Source: Persicaria tinctoria
Lineage: Eukaryota; Streptophyta; Magnoliopsida; Caryophyllales; Polygonaceae
Length of the DNA stretch: 64,000 nucleotides
Assembly (NCBI GenBank): GCA_037127255.1
Contig: JBANSL010000004.1
Location: 29,354,467-29,418,466, forward strand
Direction: 5' to 3'
Shown: positions 9,934-21,124 of the stretch, piece by piece
Layout: every line of letters starts with the position of its first letter
How positions within the stretch are numbered: the stretch's first letter is position 1
Notes under the pieces: model-generated
What the model saw: the letters and a program-made list of their open reading frames with translations, nothing else
The model's database searches: none
What the model was told of the DNA's origin: nothing
Program-made: the position numbers and the translations under genes

Positions 9934-12011
9934 ACATCTTCTTGGAGGGTCGGTGTCCATCTGCTCTCGGGGAGTATGTTGCTAGTGCCCCTCTGACTCC
10001 CCTGGTCAAACCAGGGGGTGGTATCCGCCCTATTGCCGTCGGCACGATCTGGAGGCGCCTTGTGTCTAAGGTGGGTGCTTTCTTGGTTGGGCCTCAGTTA
10101 TCTGGGTATTTTAGGGACCTGCAGTTCGGAGTTGGTGTTTCTGGAGGTGGTGAGGCCATTTTGCATGCCTTAAATAGGCTTGTGGAGTCTCGTGGCTCTG
10201 AGATGGGTCTTTCTATGTTGTTGGTGGACTTCCAAAATGCTTTCAACTTGGTTGATCGCACTACTCTGCTTTTGGAGGTCCGTCGTCAGTGCTCTGGCCT
10301 CTCGCGGTGGGTCGAGTTCTGTTATTCTAGCCCTGCTCGGCTCTACTATGGGGAGCACTGTCTTTGGTCTTGCCAAGGGGTTCAGCAGGGTGATCCCCTT
10401 GGTCCGCTGCTCTTTGCTTTGGTCTTGCATCCTCTGTTATGCAAGATCCGGGATTCGTTTGATTTATGCTTGCAGGCTTGGTATTTGGATGACGGTACTA
10501 TTGTTGGAGACACTCTTGTGGTTGGCCAGGTTCTTGATATGATTATGTCTAATGGTCCAGCGCTTGGGTTGCACCTTAACGTGGATAAAACTGAGGTCTT
10601 CTGGCCGGTTGTGGATCCTAGGGGCTTGGTGCCTGGTGTTTTCCCTGCCCTTATTGCTCGCCCTGTTTCTGGCGTTACGGTTTTGGGGGGTCCTGTCAGT
10701 ACTTGCCCTGTTTACATCGCCGAGATTGTTGCGACTCGGGTGGCCAAGACCATTGAGCTTATGGATCTTGTTGCCAAACTTGAGGATCCGCAGAGTGAAC
10801 TGCTTTTGATTCGAGCTTGTTCCGGTATCTCTAGACTCTACTTCACCTTGCGTACTTGTCCGCCGGATGCCGTTGTCCCAGCTCAGTCTACCTTTGATAG
10901 TGCTCTCCGTGTCTGTTTAGAGCGTATTGTGGCTGCTTCTGGACCCGGGTTTGGTGATTGGCAGTGGAGATTGGCTACTCTTCCGTTTGAGTACGGTGGG
11001 CTTGGTGTTTATGCTGTTGGTGACGTCATGCATTATTCTTTTCTAGCCTCTCGCCTGCAGTCTTCTGGGTTGCAGTCTTCGCTCCTCCGCTTTGCTGGGT
11101 TGCCCATGGGTGAGGGACCCTCTTTCGATGCTGCGCTGTGTGACTTCAATGGTCTTACCGGTTCTGATTTTAGTCGTGATTCTTGCGAGTTCGCTGCCCC
11201 CAAACTTATGAAGAAATTGGCAGATGTGTACTTCGCCCGGATTGTGGCTTCTTCGGAGTCGGTTTTCTCATTGACCCCGCGGCATGTGGTGTTGTGGAGG
11301 TCTCAGCATGGGTCTCATTCATCTGATTGGCTCAGAGCAGTTCCTATTTCTGGGCTCGGTCAGACCATGAATGGTAGGACTTACAGGTCTGTCCTCTGCT
11401 ATCGTTTGGGTATCCCTCTTTTTCGTGCTGGTCTTCCTTGCTCTGCATGTGGTCGGGTTTTTGAGGATGACACTTTTGGGGATCATGTTGTGTCGTGTTC
11501 GAGTTCCATTGGGCTCAAACATTGGCATAATCTTGTCCGTGATACCCTCTTCGACATTTGCTTCCGTGCTGGGATCTCCTCGGGGAAGGAAGTGGACATC
11601 GGTGTTGTTGACAGTCTTGGCAGACCTCTTAGGCCCGCTGACATTCTTCTTTACTCTTGGGATCGGGGTCGAGATGTGTGTGTTGATATCACGGGATCCT
11701 CTCCCCTCACTCAGACTTGCTTGGCCTCCTTCGCTCCTGGACGGTGCGTTCTCGACGCAGCGCGGCGTAAGTGCACCAAGTATCGGGATGTGTGCTCTGC
11801 TGCTGGTTATGGGTTTTTGCCTTTTTCTTTCTCCTCCTTTGGTGAGCTAGATGGGGATGCGATTACGCTTCTGGGACGGATCCGCTCCTTCTCTTTAGCC
11901 TTAGATTCTAGTTCTCGTCTAGCTGCTCATATTTTTACCAGAGTTTGTTTTTCCATTGCTAAGGGGGTTGGCGCGCAGCTTGTTTCTCGGCTGCCCGCTA
12001 ACTTCTTGTAA
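9927..12011 (+). CDS. reverse transcriptase plus CCHC and restriction-like endonuclease of the LINE
   Basis: This 694-codon frame opens at a GTG overlapping the previous stop, so it is probably not an independent start. Motifs: PLVKPGGGIRPIAVG (RT2), DFQNAFNLVD (101-110, catalytic Asp), GVQQGDPLGPLLFAL (151-165), AWYLDDG (184-190, YxDD box), GLHLNVDKTEVF (214-225). Near the C-terminus C505, C508, H520 and C524 form a CCHC knuckle. RPAD (569-572) and CVDIT (585-589) fit the PD-(D/E)xK-like nuclease of R2-type elements. The expected role is target-primed reverse transcription: nick the target and copy the RNA there. The frame is otherwise open, suggesting a recent copy. Confidence 0.85.
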   Translation: MVNIFLEGRCPSALGEYVASAPLTPLVKPGGGIRPIAVGTIWRRLVSKVGAFLVGPQLSGYFRDLQFGVGVSGGGEAILHALNRLVESRGSEMGLSMLLVDFQNAFNLVDRTTLLLEVRRQCSGLSRWVEFCYSSPARLYYGEHCLWSCQGVQQGDPLGPLLFALVLHPLLCKIRDSFDLCLQAWYLDDGTIVGDTLVVGQVLDMIMSNGPALGLHLNVDKTEVFWPVVDPRGLVPGVFPALIARPVSGVTVLGGPVSTCPVYIAEIVATRVAKTIELMDLVAKLEDPQSELLLIRACSGISRLYFTLRTCPPDAVVPAQSTFDSALRVCLERIVAASGPGFGDWQWRLATLPFEYGGLGVYAVGDVMHYSFLASRLQSSGLQSSLLRFAGLPMGEGPSFDAALCDFNGLTGSDFSRDSCEFAAPKLMKKLADVYFARIVASSESVFSLTPRHVVLWRSQHGSHSSDWLRAVPISGLGQTMNGRTYRSVLCYRLGIPLFRAGLPCSACGRVFEDDTFGDHVVSCSSSIGLKHWHNLVRDTLFDICFRAGISSGKEVDIGVVDSLGRPLRPADILLYSWDRGRDVCVDITGSSPLTQTCLASFAPGRCVLDAARRKCTKYRDVCSAAGYGFLPFSFSSFGELDGDAITLLGRIRSFSLALDSSSRLAAHIFTRVCFSIAKGVGAQLVSRLPANFL

Positions 12012-12086
12012 ACATTCGGTTGTTTGATTTCTATACTATTTGGAGTTTATAATAAATAATAAAAAAAAAATAATAATAATAATAAT

Positions 12087-12427
12087 GCCACGTGTGTATT
12101 GATGTGACGGGATCCTCCCCCTCGACTCAGTCTGGGATGTCTGACTTTGTGCCCGGTCGTGTTGTTGTTGATGCTGCTTAGCGCAAGTATGCCAAGTATC
12201 GTGATTTGTGCACGACGGTTGGTTATGGTTTCCTACCCTTCTCCTTCTCTTTGTTGGGAGAGTTAGATACGGATGTTGTAGATTTGCTGAAGCGGATCCA
12301 AAAATTCTCGGTGTCTCAGGATGCCGGAGCCCGTGCTGCAGCCTATATTTTTACTAGACTTAGTTTTGTTATTGCTAAGGGGGTGGGAGCCCAGATTGTA
12401 TCTCGACTGCCCACTAATTTCTTGTAG
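12087..12427 (+). pseudogene. 5'-truncated second copy of the RLE-type LINE
   Basis: Directly after TAATAATAATAAT the sequence matches the end of the nuclease region (CGTGTGTATTGATGTGACGGG) and continues to the same C-terminus, ending SRLPTNFL then stop at 12427. An in-frame TAG sits near 12179. It is clearly diverged from the full copy at many codons, so it is a separate, older insertion or a sister lineage. TAA repeats follow it. Confidence 0.85.
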
Positions 12428-12434
12428 TAAGATT

Positions 12435-12832
<398 letters not shown>

Positions 12833-12989
12833 GCGGGACGGGACGGGATTTGCGGGATCCCACCGGGATCGTCCCGCGTTTCGTCCCGCATAATTTTTGC
12901 GGGACGGGATTCGCTATTTTGTCCTAAATCCCACCGGGATCGTGACGGGATCGGGATTTGCGGGATTTGTGCCCACCCCTACAAAATTG

Positions 12990-14160
12990 TACAACAAGTT
13001 ATTTTTCATGAATCGAGTTGAGAGTATAAGGGCAAATATAAATGAATTTATCTAAATATTCAACCAACTATTATGTACATCCTCCAATATCGAAAACACG
13101 TTTTAAGGAATGAATTGATATGGTTAATCTATTTTTTCAGTTGTATTTGAGGTTTTCAATGAATTTTTTGACGGGTTTCAATTGCATTATCTGTTGAACC
13201 TAAGGTTGGCACGAGCAACGTAATTAACTTCGGCTCCAAATGCCAAGTTATGTAACTAACATCAACTAATTTCACCGAGTTAATATAACTATCATCGACT
13301 ATCTTGGCTGAGCAAACTCATTAACCTCATAAAAGATTGGCAATAGCAAATGTACGTTCTCATATATACATATATGAATGCCAATAGGCAATAGGAAATT
13401 CATTAGCAACAACTCACCCACGGTCCGATCATTAAATGCTAGCTAGCCAACTAGTCGAGTTCCAAATTCAAGTTGAGTGATTGAATTAAATTATTCTAGG
13501 AACTAGGAAGAAACAAATTCTGACAACTTATCTCGATAAAAATAGTCAGGGTTAATTAATAATTATATAACTAGACATGTCAATGTTAATTATGTGTCTC
13601 GGTGAAATATGTCGACCTTAGGATTGACAAATCTTACAATCGATCGAAAACCCTTGAAAACTCATCGACAAACACCAAATGTAACCAAAATTAATAATGG
13701 AAATTATGGAATAACCATATTGATTTGTTCCTTAAAGTGTGTTTTCATGATTGACGGATGTACATAACTGTTGGTTGACCGGATTGAGTATCTGGATGAA
13801 CTCTTTTAGATTGTTCCTTGTGCTCTTGGTTCAATTTGTAAATATTTTTTGAAATGGGAAATGACTTGTTATGCAATTTAATGGATTTGGTCTTGCCAAT
13901 ATTTCTTTGTCGTCTTCCCAATAGCTTCTATGATTTTATTTTGAGTGAGGCTAGAGGCAAGATGTCTGAATGGCTATTGACAAGATAATTTCAAGTTAAG
14001 TGCACGCATGTCCTTTTCATTTTTTCCAAAGACATTGTAAAAAGGCTCAAAATTCTATTTTCTCGAATCGAAACCTAAATCTATCGAATGAATTGTTTTG
14101 ATCGAAAATAGCCTAAAATCGATGAAATTAATCAAAATATCAATTGATTGACACACGAAT
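12990..14160. other. AT-rich intergenic sequence
   Basis: No open frame of note, RNA gene or repeat boundary was recognised. Confidence 0.5.
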
Positions 14161-14179
14161 TAGTATATCGCTCGCTTTA

Positions 14180-14420
14180 TAGGATAATCGAATGGCGATG
14201 AGAGTATGAGACTGAGGAATGAGGCGAGGAGAGGAGAGGCGAGTCGGGGCTGGTCGGCGATGGCGGATCTAGGGGAGCGAAAGAGGACTCGAGATGAGAC
14301 TAGGTGAGGCGAGTTGTGGCTGGTCGGTGGCGGCGGGTCTGGGAGATCGAGAGAGGACGACGAGACTAGGAGTGAGGCGAGGCGAGTTGCGGCGACGGGT
14401 CTGCATGAGTGAGAAGCAGA
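14180..14420. repeat. GC-rich imperfect tandem repeat (GGCTGGTCGG...CGAGA)
   Basis: The words GAGGCGAG, GGCTGGTCGG and GAGAGGAC recur two to three times at roughly 70-80-bp spacing. A minus-strand frame (14160-14441) crosses it, but its Ser/Pro-rich product looks like a by-product of the repeat. Confidence 0.5.
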
Positions 14421-14439
14421 AAATGAAAGAAGAAGACAC

Positions 14440-14597
14440 AAATGGGTTGCCCTAGATAGGAAAAGAAAATGAAAAAAAAAATGAAAAAAACAAAAGGATG
14501 AAAAAAAAAAAAAAAAAGAACCCCAAATTCGAACCCGAGATCCTTGGTCATATCCACACGCGGGTAGGAAAGCTCCACCAACTGGGCAAACTAAGTT
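14440..14597 (-). mobile_element. tRNA-derived SINE-like sequence
   Basis: On the minus strand an A-box-like TTTGCCCAGTTGGTGGAGC (about 14577-14595) is followed by a B-box GGGTTCGAATT (about 14527-14537), then a T-rich tail (14460-14520). This layout fits a tRNA-derived SINE. No clear target duplication was found. Confidence 0.5.
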
Positions 14598-14599
14598 TA

Positions 14600-16050
14600 A
14601 TGATACTAAAAGACCATTAATTTATTTGTACTCTCATAGAATACTAATATTTTTAAAAAAATTACCGTGTCATGTCGAATACCCGATAATAGAAATATGT
14701 CAATCCGAACACGACACGATTATTTGTACTCTCATAGAAATATGTCAATCCGAACCCGCCATACCACACTACCACCAGCACCACCTTCCTTTCTTATTGG
14801 CCAACGAGTACACCCTACCAGTCCTCGCAGTCTTCATCACGACCATCAATGGTTGCTTGAACTAACCACCCACCGCAAATGCTATACTACCTACGATCGA
14901 TTATCACGTACACTCACCTGCTTCGATGATCATCGTCCACTGCCAACTCTATCAACGGTACTGTGGCTGCTCTATTGCCACCCGTTCCTCCACTCAGCAT
15001 CAACGACAAGGTTGTTGCTAGCACCGCCATGGCCTTGCGCCAATCAACAAGGCCCTCATGGACGCCTCTGCCTCCTCCCTTGACGATGTCATCTTCACTC
15101 ATCTCCTCTTGCTTGGCTCATTAGTCTTCGATCATCCACCTCTTTGGCTCCATTGGTTGAAGAAGATGAGCCACTATACATGATCCTTTTTCCAATTTAT
15201 TATTTATCTATTTAATTTTAATTCCAATTTGCAACTTTCGACAGTTCGATAACTCCCATTTTAACTGCGGGCATAATAAGATATCGATTTAAATAAATAT
15301 GATATTATTTTTAGGATAATTAAGAGATATTATTAAGACTTATTTCTACGGTTTATTCCTCAAATTCTAACAATCTCAATGTCTTATTCTTATTTTGATT
15401 TCAACCGTCAATGCTTAATGGGGGCATAACATATGTCGAGTGTTCCATAAGTAATGGTCCAATATCGTTAGTGATGTTTAAGTGACTGGTGTCGAATGAG
15501 GAGAGCTCATCTCTCCAACCTTCACAACCCACAATTGCACAAATCCCGCCTACCATTCTTGTCAAAAAGTATTTTAGGGCCATTCAAAGTTCAAAGTTCA
15601 AAGACAACATTGATTGCACTTCATTCATATTGGCCCATTTTTGACTCTTTTTTCCCTTATATTATATTGAGATATTTGAAAGATAACTACAGACATTATT
15701 ATTAAGGTTATCAAATTTGTCCGAGTTTGAAAATAAAAAAATTGACTCTTTTGTGAATAAAGTTAGATCCCTCGTGTCGTGCTTAATGAATATCGGATAC
15801 AACCTTAGCTTATATGCCGCTAAACTTTGTGTGTTTAAAATAAAATTGGTTTTCTTTAATTTTGATCCTTGATCCCTACAAAAATAAGTATTTTATTGGT
15901 AAGTGTTTTTGTTTCTAGCGAACCATATTGAATATTGATGATCATTGTCTGATATTTTTTATGGGCATCACGATAACTATGTGATACTTTGTAGACAAAT
16001 GTATTAAAAAAAAAACACATGTATTTGTATCCCTAGTCCCTAGTTTGCAA
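14600..16050. other. intergenic sequence, no gene recognised
   Basis: A plus-strand frame (14667-15083) exists, but its product shows no recognisable domain and no splice context was evident. The rest is AT-rich and empty to my reading. Confidence 0.4.
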
Positions 16051-16064
16051 ATAAAACTAGTAGA

Positions 16065-16456
16065 ACTAGAGGAGGCGATTCAGTTGATTGGGCCGGGTTC
16101 GGGTATATCCATTTGGATTCAATCAATGTCGGATTATGTCATCTATTGGGTATATTTTGTATTTGGGTCGGGTCAGGTTAGGTTTAAGTCGGGTAAGTTC
16201 GGATCGGGTAAATTCAGGTCAAAATTGATTTCGATTTAGTCGGTTCGGGTATGGGTCGGGTCACGGTTTGTTTTATTATAAAATGACGAATATTTTTATT
16301 TATCTTAATTGTTGAATAATAAAATTCATTTATTTAGTTATATTATGTCTCATTATAGGTAATTCACATTATTAGTGTATTTAAAAATAAGAAAATTAAA
16401 GTAATTACAAGTATAAGTCGAGTTTTGTTCGAGTTGGTAAAAAATGGGTCGGGTAT
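16065..16456. repeat. GGGTCGGGT-rich repeat, interrupted by the LTR element
   Basis: Words such as CGGGTTCGGGTAT and GGGTCGGGT recur here. Similar sequence (GGGTCAAAATGAGTCGAGC, TTCGGGTTGGGTCAG) lies beyond the LTR element at 33,940-34,060. The LTR element may thus have landed in one such repeat. No matching short target duplication was found. Confidence 0.4.
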
Positions 16457-16457
16457 G

Positions 16458-17253
16458 TGATGTCATCCTCAAGCGGAAGAAGAAGAAGGCTCCACCTTGG
16501 GAGTCGTTAAAGAAACGGCGTTAATTATTTTATTATTTTTTATATATTAGGATTTTAGATTAAAGTTTTATCTTCTAGGTTTATTTATCTTTAGGATTAA
16601 AATTATATCTTTATCAACCTAAATTCTATCTTGTACGGTAGAATTGGTTCTTAGGTTTTCTATTTAAACATTGTAGTTCTGTTGAATTAAATCAGATTGA
16701 ATAGAATTGAGAAACCCCTCTATGGATTAAGGGTTCTTCGATTATCAATCCCAACCCACATTCGGTTAGTAAATTTTCTATTGTTCCGATCCAAAATTAT
16801 TTTCATTGCAAATTAACTTTGTCCTCTACTGGTGATCCATTGCAATTGTGTAAAAGAAGCCGCAATTGCTGACCCACTGTTGCCATTGTCATTGACGTTC
16901 AACTCACTTGGGTGGCACCGTCACTCATGAGTGATATATAGGCTCCTGGTATGGAAAAGGCTACACATACACTTGGTGTATGCATACACCATTTTTTTTT
17001 TCTTGAAAATTTATTTTTTTAGGGTTCACCATTTAAAATTTAGGGTATCATTAGTGGTTATTGAAATTTTTAGGATTTATTCTTTATAATATGAGTATAA
17101 TAGAGTTTTAAAGAAAAATTTCAGGGTTAATTTTTACAATTTTAAAAATAGTGGATAAATTTTACAAATTTTTACACATGGAAAAAAGATACACCAACAT
17201 ACACCAAGTGTATGTGTATCATCCTCCCTCCTGGTATTCAACAATTGGAGGAA
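16458..17253 (+). mobile_element. left part of the 5' LTR of a gypsy-derived element
   Basis: From TGATGTCATCCTCAAGCGG to ATTATCAATCCC (about 16458-16752) this matches 33238-33535 almost base for base, including a TATTTAAA promoter-like box. Weaker similarity continues (TTCTATTGTTCCGATC; GCAATTGCTGACC). The LTR is interrupted at 17253 by MULE-1 and resumes at 31879, ending ...TACATCA at 32038 just before a primer-binding site. A MITE lies inside at 16953-17227. Confidence 0.7.
16953..17227. mobile_element. Mutator-like MITE, 275 bp, 10-bp target duplication
   Basis: The ends are inverted: GGAAAAGGCTACACATACAC on the left and GGAGGATGATACACATACAC on the right read inward, both continuing TTGGTGTATG. 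CTCCTGGTAT flanks both sides (16943-16952 and 17228-17237). A 9-10-bp duplication is typical of Mutator-type elements. The interior is AT-rich and non-coding. Confidence 0.8.
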
Positions 17254-17566
17254 GAAAATTTTTGCAAAACAGACACTTTTTTTGGACAAATTTGTAAAAT
17301 AGACGCAAGTTTGGACAAATTTGAGAAATAGCCGCTATATATACTTATTTTCTCAATGTACGGACCTTTTTTTGTGTTTCCCGAAAATCCAAACTCTCTC
17401 TTCCTCGAAACTCTCTCTTTGCGCGTTCTTCCTTCATCGGTTCTTCATTGGAAAACCCATCCCCTCTCCCGAATTCCATCAGATCTGAAAGCCTGAGATT
17501 TGGATTCAAGCAGTCGACTACCTGAAGCTTACTCGCTCGTCGGCGACCTAGAGCTTGCCTCGCCGG

Positions 17567-17625
<59 letters not shown>

Positions 17626-17680
17626 CTTGTCGAACGAACCCCACCGCCGGAGCTCGGACGCTAATTTCAAACGCAAAGCA
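17254..17680 (+). promoter_or_regulatory. left terminal promoter and first-exon-like region of MULE-1
   Basis: Three TTTGCAAAA/TTTGTAAAATAGAC/TTTGAGAAATAGCC repeats precede TATATATA (17336-17343). A CT-rich leader, a (CT)n run and then AAGCAGGTACC, a good splice donor (GT at 17681), follow. This is the layout of a TIR-borne promoter reading inward. Transcription is inferred. Confidence 0.55.
17569..17622. repeat. (CT)27 microsatellite in 5' leader
   Basis: An uninterrupted CT run sits in the leader of the left MULE-1 promoter. The Arg-Glu repeat frame read on the minus strand (17345-17644) is an artefact of it. Confidence 0.95.
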
Positions 17681-18349
17681 GGTACCTTCGCTTCGATTGC
17701 TCGTTTGTTTTGATTTAGATGCTCAATTCGATTTCGGTGTGTCCCCGACTGTCGGGAATTTGAATCCTGAATTATTGGTTTTCAGTTGCTTGTTTCGGAT
17801 TGGCTATAGTTCTTGTATTGATGATGCTGTTTTAGGACTCAGGAGTGTGGTTTGGTGCTACTGTTGCAAAATTTAATGTGTTCATATGATGCTTGTCCAA
17901 CTGGCTTGTGATTCCTTTCTTTTTCTTTCTTTGATTCTGTTCTGTGTTTTGATTCTGCTTAGGAAACAAATTTAGCCACACTCCAATCAATTCCTGTTGT
18001 GTTCACCACCATCGACATCAATCTTTGATATGAATCAAAGAAACATCATCACATCAATCTTTCCAATTTCGGAGCTTTCGATTTCAGTCTTAACTTGCTT
18101 GTCAGTTGAATATCACAATGCAACTATAAGTAGATGTTTAGTTCTTGACCTTCATTGACATATCTTTGTCTGAGAAATATTTCAGATTGGACTACCAAAG
18201 GATTATGTTTGGAGCATAGGTTCTAGTTGTTTTCAATTTATGTCAAAGTTGCTGCAAATTTATGACAGATCTTGTTCGAATCCTTGTAAAACATGATGAA
18301 TTGACTTTGGAAGTAAGTTATTTCCCTTCTCTGTCCACTTTGAGAGGCT

Positions 18350-18600
18350 TGCCTGGGAAGCTCTCAAGGATCAGTTAAAGGCTTATCAAGATCAGGTAGC
18401 TGAAGCAGCAAGTAAAGCCGCAGCTCTAACCGAGGAGTTGGATCAGACCTCGGCTAAAGTGGCTTCCCTGGGAAGCTCTAAAGAAGAGCTGCAAAAGACG
18501 ATTGAGGAAGCAGAGAACAAAGTTGCTCAGTTACTCTATTATATGAGAAATTCTCCGTTAAAATATTCTTCCAATCCTTACACCTCATTTACACAGTTCA
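18350..18600 (+). pseudogene. coiled-coil exon-like fragment, source unknown
   Basis: The plus strand encodes an Ala/Glu/Lys-rich heptad-like stretch (LKAYQDQVAEAASKAAALTE, then SSKEELQKTIEEAENKVAQL). It has no start codon of its own and runs into AT-rich non-coding sequence. I take it for a captured exon piece of a coiled-coil protein, but I do not recognise the parent. Confidence 0.4.
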
Positions 18601-18744
18601 TATTTATATAAAAATATCCATTTTTATGTTTGTGTGTTGTGAGAATAAGCTTCAGTGGTGATTTAGATGTCCTAAAAAATCTTAGGAATAATAGGTTGTG
18701 GTTTGTTAGTGTAGATGAGCCTTGCATTCTGCTGAACCCTTGGC

Positions 18745-19165
18745 TGTGTTGTGCAACTCCAAGGCTGAGTTGTGCAACTCCAAGGCTGAGTTGTGCAACT
18801 CCAAGGCTGAGTTGTGCAACTCCAAGGCTGAGTTGTGCAACATTTGCTTGAATGAGTCCTGTTTCTTAGAGTTGTGCAACATTTGCTTGAAACGAATCTA
18901 TCTGACATGCTGATGGGAATACAAGTGCAGTTGAAACCGAAGCCTTGGTCTACATACCATGATTACTGTCGGTACATGGAAATTAGTCACTTTTAATCCA
19001 GATTAATCTGTTTTCCTATAAGTTTCTGCTCCTAAATCACCAATATGCTTCTCTCTCTTTATGAAGGTGTTTTTACTTTTATGTTAGTTGTGCAACTCTT
19101 AAGACGGAGTTGTACAACTTCTAAGACGGAGTTGTGCAACTTCTAAGACGGAGTCGTGCAACTTC
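18745..19165. repeat. GAGTTGTGCAACTC minisatellites (two short arrays)
   Basis: About five 24-bp units with GAGTTGTGCAACTCCAAGGCT lie at 18745-18850. About three 22-bp units with GTTGTGCAACTTCTAAGACG lie at 19085-19165. Each unit has the dyad GAGTTG-TG-CAACTC, the reverse complement of the dyad in the other arrays. Confidence 0.85.
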
Positions 19166-19169
19166 ATTC

Positions 19170-21120
19170 CAGAACTGAATTCGCCGTTCTTATTCTGTTG
19201 CATTGACATTGTCTCTGTATGTTTCTTAAATGCAACTCACACCCCGTATCAGAGAATTAGCCATTGTTGTGAATCCACTGTCAACCTTGCATTCGATCGT
19301 TGACAGTTCGAAATCTTGGACAGGTTGAGGCTTGAGATCATGTGCCTAACTATGATCCACCGTGGGGTTTAAGTGTGCAACTCATTTTGTTCAGATTATG
19401 GATTTAAATAAGATATGTTTTTAGTTGTAAATATCATTATATTAATTTCTTTTATATATCATCTCTTAGCTTCCTACAGTAAAGGCCAATAAGGATTTGT
19501 AGTGTTTCAGAACAAGTTGAATAAGTGTGATGTGAAGATGGAATTTGTGCGTATAAACATTGCAATAATTGATGTTAAGAGTGCTAATAATGAAACTAGC
19601 ACCAAAGCTGGTTTCTTTCTCTTTTCTTTTCTTTTTGCCCCCCTTGAAATCATTCATGCTCCTACTTTTTATGTGTTCATATATGTCATTCAAGCCAATG
19701 TTGATTTGCTAATAGATTACTTCCTAATTAATACACTAAAGGAATTATGAGCTGCAGGTTGTCTTAAGGCAGCTTGGGGTTGTTCTTGTGGGCTGATCTT
19801 GCTGATGTGGAAGCAAGTAAAGCTCCAAATTTCATTTTTTGCTGGTGTGGACAGCAACTCAAACGGTATGCCTAGCCAAATTTGATGTAGACTGCATCAA
19901 AATTGCTATATCTTATTGTGGGTAGAAGGATGTAACAACAGATGACAAGAAAAAAGTGCTCAGTGTGTGCATTAGGAGTTCCACAAAATCTATTTGTACT
20001 CCTTTACTTTGCATCCAAGTAGTTTCTCTGATCTATGATGTGTTCTGATCTGTGAATGAGCAAGAATTCTGCCTGACAACACCAGCAAGGGAGGTTAACC
20101 TGCTCGTGCATTTCTTTCTATGCTTCCATACATTCTTATTTCGAGTACACATGTCATTAGGCTTCTTCGTGTACCTTTAAAGAAAGAATTGACAATTGTG
20201 AAATTTATGGAGGATCATTTCATTCAGGGATGTGTCATGTGTTATAGACTTACAGTTTCAAGATTTCCTCGTTTTCAGGTGGCATCTCGAATCTGAGAAA
20301 AGCAGCGATCGGCGGATCCGAGCAACAACTGGAAGCCTGCATCTTCATCGCTTGGTGGCGGATCTGAGAAGCCAGCGAGCGACGGCCCGGGGGACCAGAT
20401 CTGTATCGAAGAAGAAAGAAGGCGGGCGGAAACCACTGATTTATGGTGATCGACTGGTTTTATGAAGCCTCCTGTGCAAATCACTTAGTATCCCCTTCTC
20501 GAGCGAGGCGAGCGAGGCCGAGACCTATTTTGGAATGAGATATCAGTGCATTCCAATCCATTTTGCCTTGTTTCAAAAGTAATCCTAAACATTTTATTGA
20601 ATTGGTCACTTGATGATCATGATTCATGGTGTACTGGATTACTTCTCTTCACTGTGAAATTCCCTGTGTTGAACTGCTACAGACATTAGCACGCTGTTTA
20701 TCATTCAATTGAGTGTGTTGTAATGTGAGCCTCTGTCTTATTTGGAAACGAATTGGTGGTTAATTCCGAATACTTTATGGTTGAATGTCTGTTATAGGGT
20801 GCTTGTGCGTATGACGTTGTTTGCACTTTGCTTTACTGTCATAGAATTACATGATGTGCTTGCCAATTTCTAGTTGCAAACTACTAGTGCTTACTCTAAA
20901 TTTTCTACCCCACCTCTAGTTGCATTTGTAACTTGCTGGACTCCCCTTAGTGGGGAATTGATTTCTTAATAATATGTACTGGCCATTAGCCCGCTTACTG
21001 ATCCAAAAAAGAAAAATTAGAATTAGCAATGTACTCATTAGATAATTAGTTTACATTTTTTAGTAATTTGCACAACATATATTTATATTTGCACAACAGA
21101 TTAGTATATGTGCACAACAT
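19170..21120. other. MULE-1 interior, no recognised gene
   Basis: Mixed unique-looking sequence. A GC-rich patch at 20,270-20,520 contains GGAAGCCTGCATCTTCATCG, which resembles GGAAGCCTGCGTCCTCATCG near the left end of MULE-2 (49,069-49,088) and supports common ancestry. No domain was recognised in its short frames. Confidence 0.5.
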
Positions 21121-21124
21121 ACAT

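Larger units (their letters stand above)
8376..12049 (+). mobile_element. non-LTR retrotransposon of the restriction-like-endonuclease (R2/R4-type) group in a TAA tract
   Basis: A 3.7-kb insertion lies exactly between TAA repeats: a GC-rich 5' UTR (8376-8739), two abutting frames that were probably one, and a short 3' UTR running into (TAA)n. There are no LTRs. The order N-terminal C2H2-like finger, RT with YLDD, CCHC knuckle and RPAD...VD nuclease is the single-ORF architecture of R2/R4/NeSL-type LINEs. It differs from the L1 and RTE types usual in angiosperms, which use an APE-type endonuclease. TAA-targeted insertion is known for the animal R4-clade element Dong. Classification is from motifs only. 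Confidence 0.8.

Noticed and set aside
9003..11850. Several antisense and alternate-frame ORFs over the LINE
   Set aside because: Shadows of the RT/nuclease frames with no domains of their own.
17345..17644. Arg-Glu repeat protein
   Set aside because: Translation of the (CT)n microsatellite in the MULE-1 leader.
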